NCBI GenBank assembly: GCA_020025615.1 | Contig: JAHHRT010000024.1 | Coordinates: 1-16,674, forward strand | Length of the DNA: 16,674 nucleotides | Origin: Oscillospiraceae bacterium | GTDB lineage: Bacteria > Bacillota > Clostridia > Oscillospirales > Oscillospiraceae | Reading direction: 5' to 3' | Shown here: in pieces, positions 14,995-16,674 of the stretch | How positions within the stretch are numbered: the stretch's first letter is position 1 | Layout of the letters: the number at the start of each line of letters is the position of its first letter | Notes under the pieces: generated by a model | What the model saw: only the letters and a program-made list of their open reading frames with translations | Databases searched by the model: none | Told to the model about the DNA's origin: nothing | Made by a program: the position numbers and the translations under genes

Positions 14995-15873
14995 TCAGAG
15001 AAGTTTTTTGTACAGATTCTCGGCATCCCGGAAGATTCTCTGCCGCTCCTGGGCATTGCAGGTGCGCAGAAGCTTTACGGAGGGATTTCCCCAAATGTCG
15101 AAGAATTTAGGCCCGGACCAGTGAAGATAGGGCACCGGATGGCAGACAGCCCAGATCATGCCCCGGGCGGCTGCGGCGGGCTTCATGAAGATGACCTTCA
15201 TGGGATGCTTGATGATGGCGAAGATCACCTTGGGATAGTGATTTGTAATCCCGGTAAAGGTGATGCCCGGATGGGCAATGGCAAAGTCCACCTGAGGGTG
15301 GTTTTTGAACAGCTCGCCCATGGCGAACATGAGGTAGCGTTTGGAATTGCCGTAGATGAGGGATGCCGCGGTGCGGGTGGAAAAGTCCAAATCCTGGGGG
15401 TCGGACTTGGAATAGGTGTGGGCGATGCTTCCCATTACCACCACCTTGCCGTGACGCTGAGACAGCTTCGGCAGCAGCTGCTTTGTCATATAGTAGGGAG
15501 CGGCGAAGTTAATCTGAAACACGTTGAGAAGCCCGGTGGAGCAGATTTCCCGGGGGATGCTGTAGGCTCCGGCGTTGTGAATCAGAAGGTCCAGGGGCAT
15601 CTGAGCCAGTGCTGCACAGGCGGCCTTTACAGAGTCAATGTCCGTCAGGTCCACGGGAATATCCGCAATCTGTGCGGTGGGATACTGGGCCAGCAGCACC
15701 TCCCGCAGGACCTGGGTTTTCCGGGAATCCCGGTTCAGAAGCACCAGACTTCCTCCAAGGGCTAATAAATCCTTGCAGATCTCCCGGCCCAGGCCGCCGG
15801 TGGCCCCGGTGATGGCGATGGTCTTTCCCAGTAGAGAGGTGCCGTTCTTTTGCAGCCAGGTTTCCTTATGCAT
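14995..15873 (-). CDS. Short-chain dehydrogenase/reductase (SDR) family oxidoreductase
   Basis: 292 residues, single-domain classical-type SDR with a longer C-terminus. NAD(P)-binding TGATGGLG (22-29), structural HNAG (99-102), catalytic Ser149 (VVMGS), Tyr174 and Lys178 (YGNSK). An Arg-containing NRDSRK stretch after the second beta strand suggests NADP(H) preference, which is inference. The overall look (LLIHNAGAY, ITGATGGLGREI) is like retinol-dehydrogenase-type SDRs, but the substrate is unknown. ATG 15873 is preferred over an in-frame TTG at 15888: it has GGGAG about 8 nt upstream. The gene is monocistronic, with its own promoter and terminator. Confidence 0.9.
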   Translation of the reverse strand: MHKETWLQKNGTSLLGKTIAITGATGGLGREICKDLLALGGSLVLLNRDSRKTQVLREVLLAQYPTAQIADIPVDLTDIDSVKAACAALAQMPLDLLIHNAGAYSIPREICSTGLLNVFQINFAAPYYMTKQLLPKLSQRHGKVVVMGSIAHTYSKSDPQDLDFSTRTAASLIYGNSKRYLMFAMGELFKNHPQVDFAIAHPGITFTGITNHYPKVIFAIIKHPMKVIFMKPAAAARGMIWAVCHPVPYLHWSGPKFFDIWGNPSVKLLRTCNAQERQRIFRDAENLYKKLL

Positions 15874-15947
15874 ATCGATCACTCCCAAAGCTTTGTATCC
15901 AGGTTCTAAGCAGAAAAGGGCAGTCTTTTGACCACCCCAACAGAACT

Positions 15948-15977
15948 ATCATATCACGTTTGAACCGAGAAAGTCAA
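15948..15977 (-). promoter_or_regulatory. σA promoter of the SDR gene
   Basis: On the minus strand, TTGACT (15977-15972), an 18-bp spacer and TATGAT (15953-15948). The leader to the SDR ATG is about 70 nt. Confidence 0.8.
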
Positions 15978-16082
15978 TCAAAATCGTCTTAAAGATCCGT
16001 ATTTCTCTGAACTGCACCAGAGATACAGGACTTTTTTGTGAAAGAGTGCGGATTGTATTTTCCGGCGCGCCGTGTTATTCTT

Positions 16083-16312
16083 TAGGTACAAAGAGGTGAT
16101 ACCAATGACCTAGGACAGAAGCTCCCAAGGGAAACCGGTTCACAGCTGGCGGACTTTCTAAAATCTTCCGATGATATAAAAGAAAATCTTGAGAAAGGAA
16201 TTCTGTAGCGGAAGTAATTCCGGCGTGTATGAAAACAGAAAGTGCCGTCAAATACCAGAAAGCGGAGGTAACCAAAGATGTTAGAGCCCAAGCATTCACA
16301 GAAATGACCCTT
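16083..16312 (+). pseudogene. Possible decayed gene (two protein-like frames)
   Basis: No intact gene lies here, yet two overlapping plus-strand frames read like pieces of one protein. One is closed by stops at 16083 and 16207 and contains LPRETGSQLADFLKSS then DDIKENLEKGIL. The other, one frame away, continues with AEVIPACMKTESAVKYQK then AEVTKDVRAQAFTEM (about 16208-16312). The composition is normal for a soluble protein, and a single frameshift would join them. The first half has no start codon. I do not recognise the family. Alternatives are chance open frames, or a minus-strand reading open across 16075-16587. Rightward terminators follow directly, consistent with the end of a former plus-strand gene. 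Confidence 0.3.
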
Positions 16313-16350
16313 GATCGTAAGGTTTTCAGACGATCAAGGGTCATTTCTTT
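16301..16350 (+). terminator. Long hairpin terminator, no intact gene upstream
   Basis: A perfect 18-bp stem (16301-16318 with 16330-16347) with an 11-nt loop and a short T-run (the stem's final TTTC then TTTTG). Oriented rightward, although the nearest intact plus-strand gene is about 8 kb upstream. A nine-codon ORF (MLEPKHSQK, 16278-16307) preceded by GGAGG runs into its left arm. Confidence 0.7.
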
Positions 16351-16357
16351 TGTTCTG

Positions 16358-16378
16358 CGCCCATGGGGGCGTTTTTTT
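16358..16378 (+). terminator. Second rightward terminator
   Basis: A 5-bp GC stem, CGCCC with GGGCG (16358-16362 and 16367-16371), a 4-nt loop and seven Ts (16372-16378). Tandem with the preceding hairpin and 25 bp upstream of the next gene's promoter. Confidence 0.75.
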
Positions 16379-16402
16379 GTTTTTATGGAGAATTTCTTTC
16401 GG

Positions 16403-16431
16403 TTGCATTTTAGGGGAAAGCGTACTAAAAT
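16403..16431 (+). promoter_or_regulatory. σA promoter of the aminopeptidase gene
   Basis: TTGCAT (16403-16408), a 17-bp spacer and TAAAAT (16426-16431). The transcription start is expected near 16438, about 35 nt before the ATG. Confidence 0.8.
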
Positions 16432-16472
16432 AGGGAGCAGAAACTGATATTTCACAGATAGGAGTGTTTTAC

Positions 16473-16674
16473 ATGATGACTGTTCCCCAGCGTCTTGCAG
16501 CGCTTCGGGCCGCAATGGCTCAGGCTGGCTGCGACGCATTTCTGATGCCCAGCTCCGATCCCCACAGCAGTGAGTATGCTCCGGCACACTACACCGCCTG
16601 GGAGTATTTTTCTGGGTTCTCCTGCGAAAATTCCAACCTGGTGGTGACTGCTGACGAGGCAGCCCTCTGGGTGG
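16473..16674 (+). CDS. Aminopeptidase P family protein (M24), N-terminal fragment cut by window edge
   Basis: 67 codons are visible and the gene runs off the window. The start reads MMTVPQRLAALRAAM, followed by AFLMPSSDPHSSEY, WEYFSGFS and LVVTADEAALWV. This order is the creatinase-type N-terminal domain of Xaa-Pro aminopeptidases (three-domain type, usually about 590-600 residues), which remove N-terminal residues before proline. The metal ligands are in the missing C-terminal part. ATG 16473 is chosen because AGGAG lies 8 nt upstream; ATG 16476 is possible. Where relatives commonly read FTGSAGT, this one reads FSCENSN. Confidence 0.85.
   Translation, partial: MMTVPQRLAALRAAMAQAGCDAFLMPSSDPHSSEYAPAHYTAWEYFSGFSCENSNLVVTADEAALWV

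Noticed and set aside
16063..16072. 10-bp GC palindrome CGGCGCGCCG in an AT-richer stretch
   Set aside because: Perfect but short, with no partner site or nearby promoter, and expected by chance in a GC-rich genome.
16098..16113. Start-like ATG after GAGGTGAT at about 16105
   Set aside because: It reads ATG-ACC-TAG, a two-codon frame, so it cannot encode a product. At most it is a relic of a former start.
16075..16587. Minus-strand open frame of 170 codons covering the gene-poor region
   Set aside because: It overlaps the aminopeptidase start, its promoter and both terminators on the opposite strand. The N-terminal half is clearly antisense. Only the final 75 or so codons could be real, and they lack a start.

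Overview
The window looks like a chromosomal segment of a strictly anaerobic, moderately high-GC Firmicute, probably a gut Clostridia of the Oscillospiraceae/Ruminococcaceae type. The signs are AAGGAG-type ribosome binding sites, σA-like promoters, a trimeric NAD-linked [FeFe] hydrogenase, a two-gene SUF-type Fe-S assembly operon and a GH29 fucosidase. The taxonomic placement is inference. No tRNA, rRNA, CRISPR array, complete insertion sequence or prophage gene was seen.

Layout. (1) 47-2006, minus strand: a three-gene operon (YgjP-type zinc metallopeptidase, SGNH/GDSL hydrolase, lipoprotein) with overlapping or nearly abutting genes and a good σA promoter at 2055-2083. (2) 2120-8424, plus strand: a short GH29 alpha-L-fucosidase with its own promoter and an operator-like palindrome, then a five-gene Opp/Dpp/Nik-class ABC importer (binding protein, two permeases, two ATPases). 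A strong hairpin closes this block, and a long bidirectional terminator separates it from the convergent SUF genes. (3) 8630-10310, minus strand: sufC-sufB-like pair, the compact arrangement also called SmsCB, behind a near-consensus promoter and a roughly 190-nt leader. (4) 10664-14742, minus strand: hydC-hydB-hydA, an operon for an electron-bifurcating-type [FeFe] hydrogenase that should carry about ten Fe-S cofactors. It ends in a terminator just upstream of the SUF promoter. (5) 14995-15873, minus strand: a short-chain dehydrogenase with its own promoter and terminator. (6) 15980-16400: a gene-poor stretch holding what may be a decayed gene and two rightward terminators with no intact gene in front of them. 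(7) 16473 to the end, plus strand: the start of an M24 aminopeptidase P cut by the window edge.

How the genes may work together. The hydrogenase is expected to exchange electrons between NADH, reduced ferredoxin and H2, as in fermentative anaerobes. Its heavy Fe-S demand makes the neighbouring SUF pair a plausible partner, although the two operons have separate promoters. The fucosidase and the transporter may form a scavenging unit: fucose removal inside the cell with import of a peptide, glycan or chelated metal. The transporter substrate cannot be read from sequence alone, and a His-rich tail on the binding protein leaves metal-complex uptake open.

Most of the window is ordinary, well-packed core metabolism. 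The points most worth checking are the SUF leader, the palindrome upstream of the hydrogenase operon, the His-rich tail of the binding protein, the C-terminally bare fucosidase and the orphan terminators with gene relics near 16100-16380.
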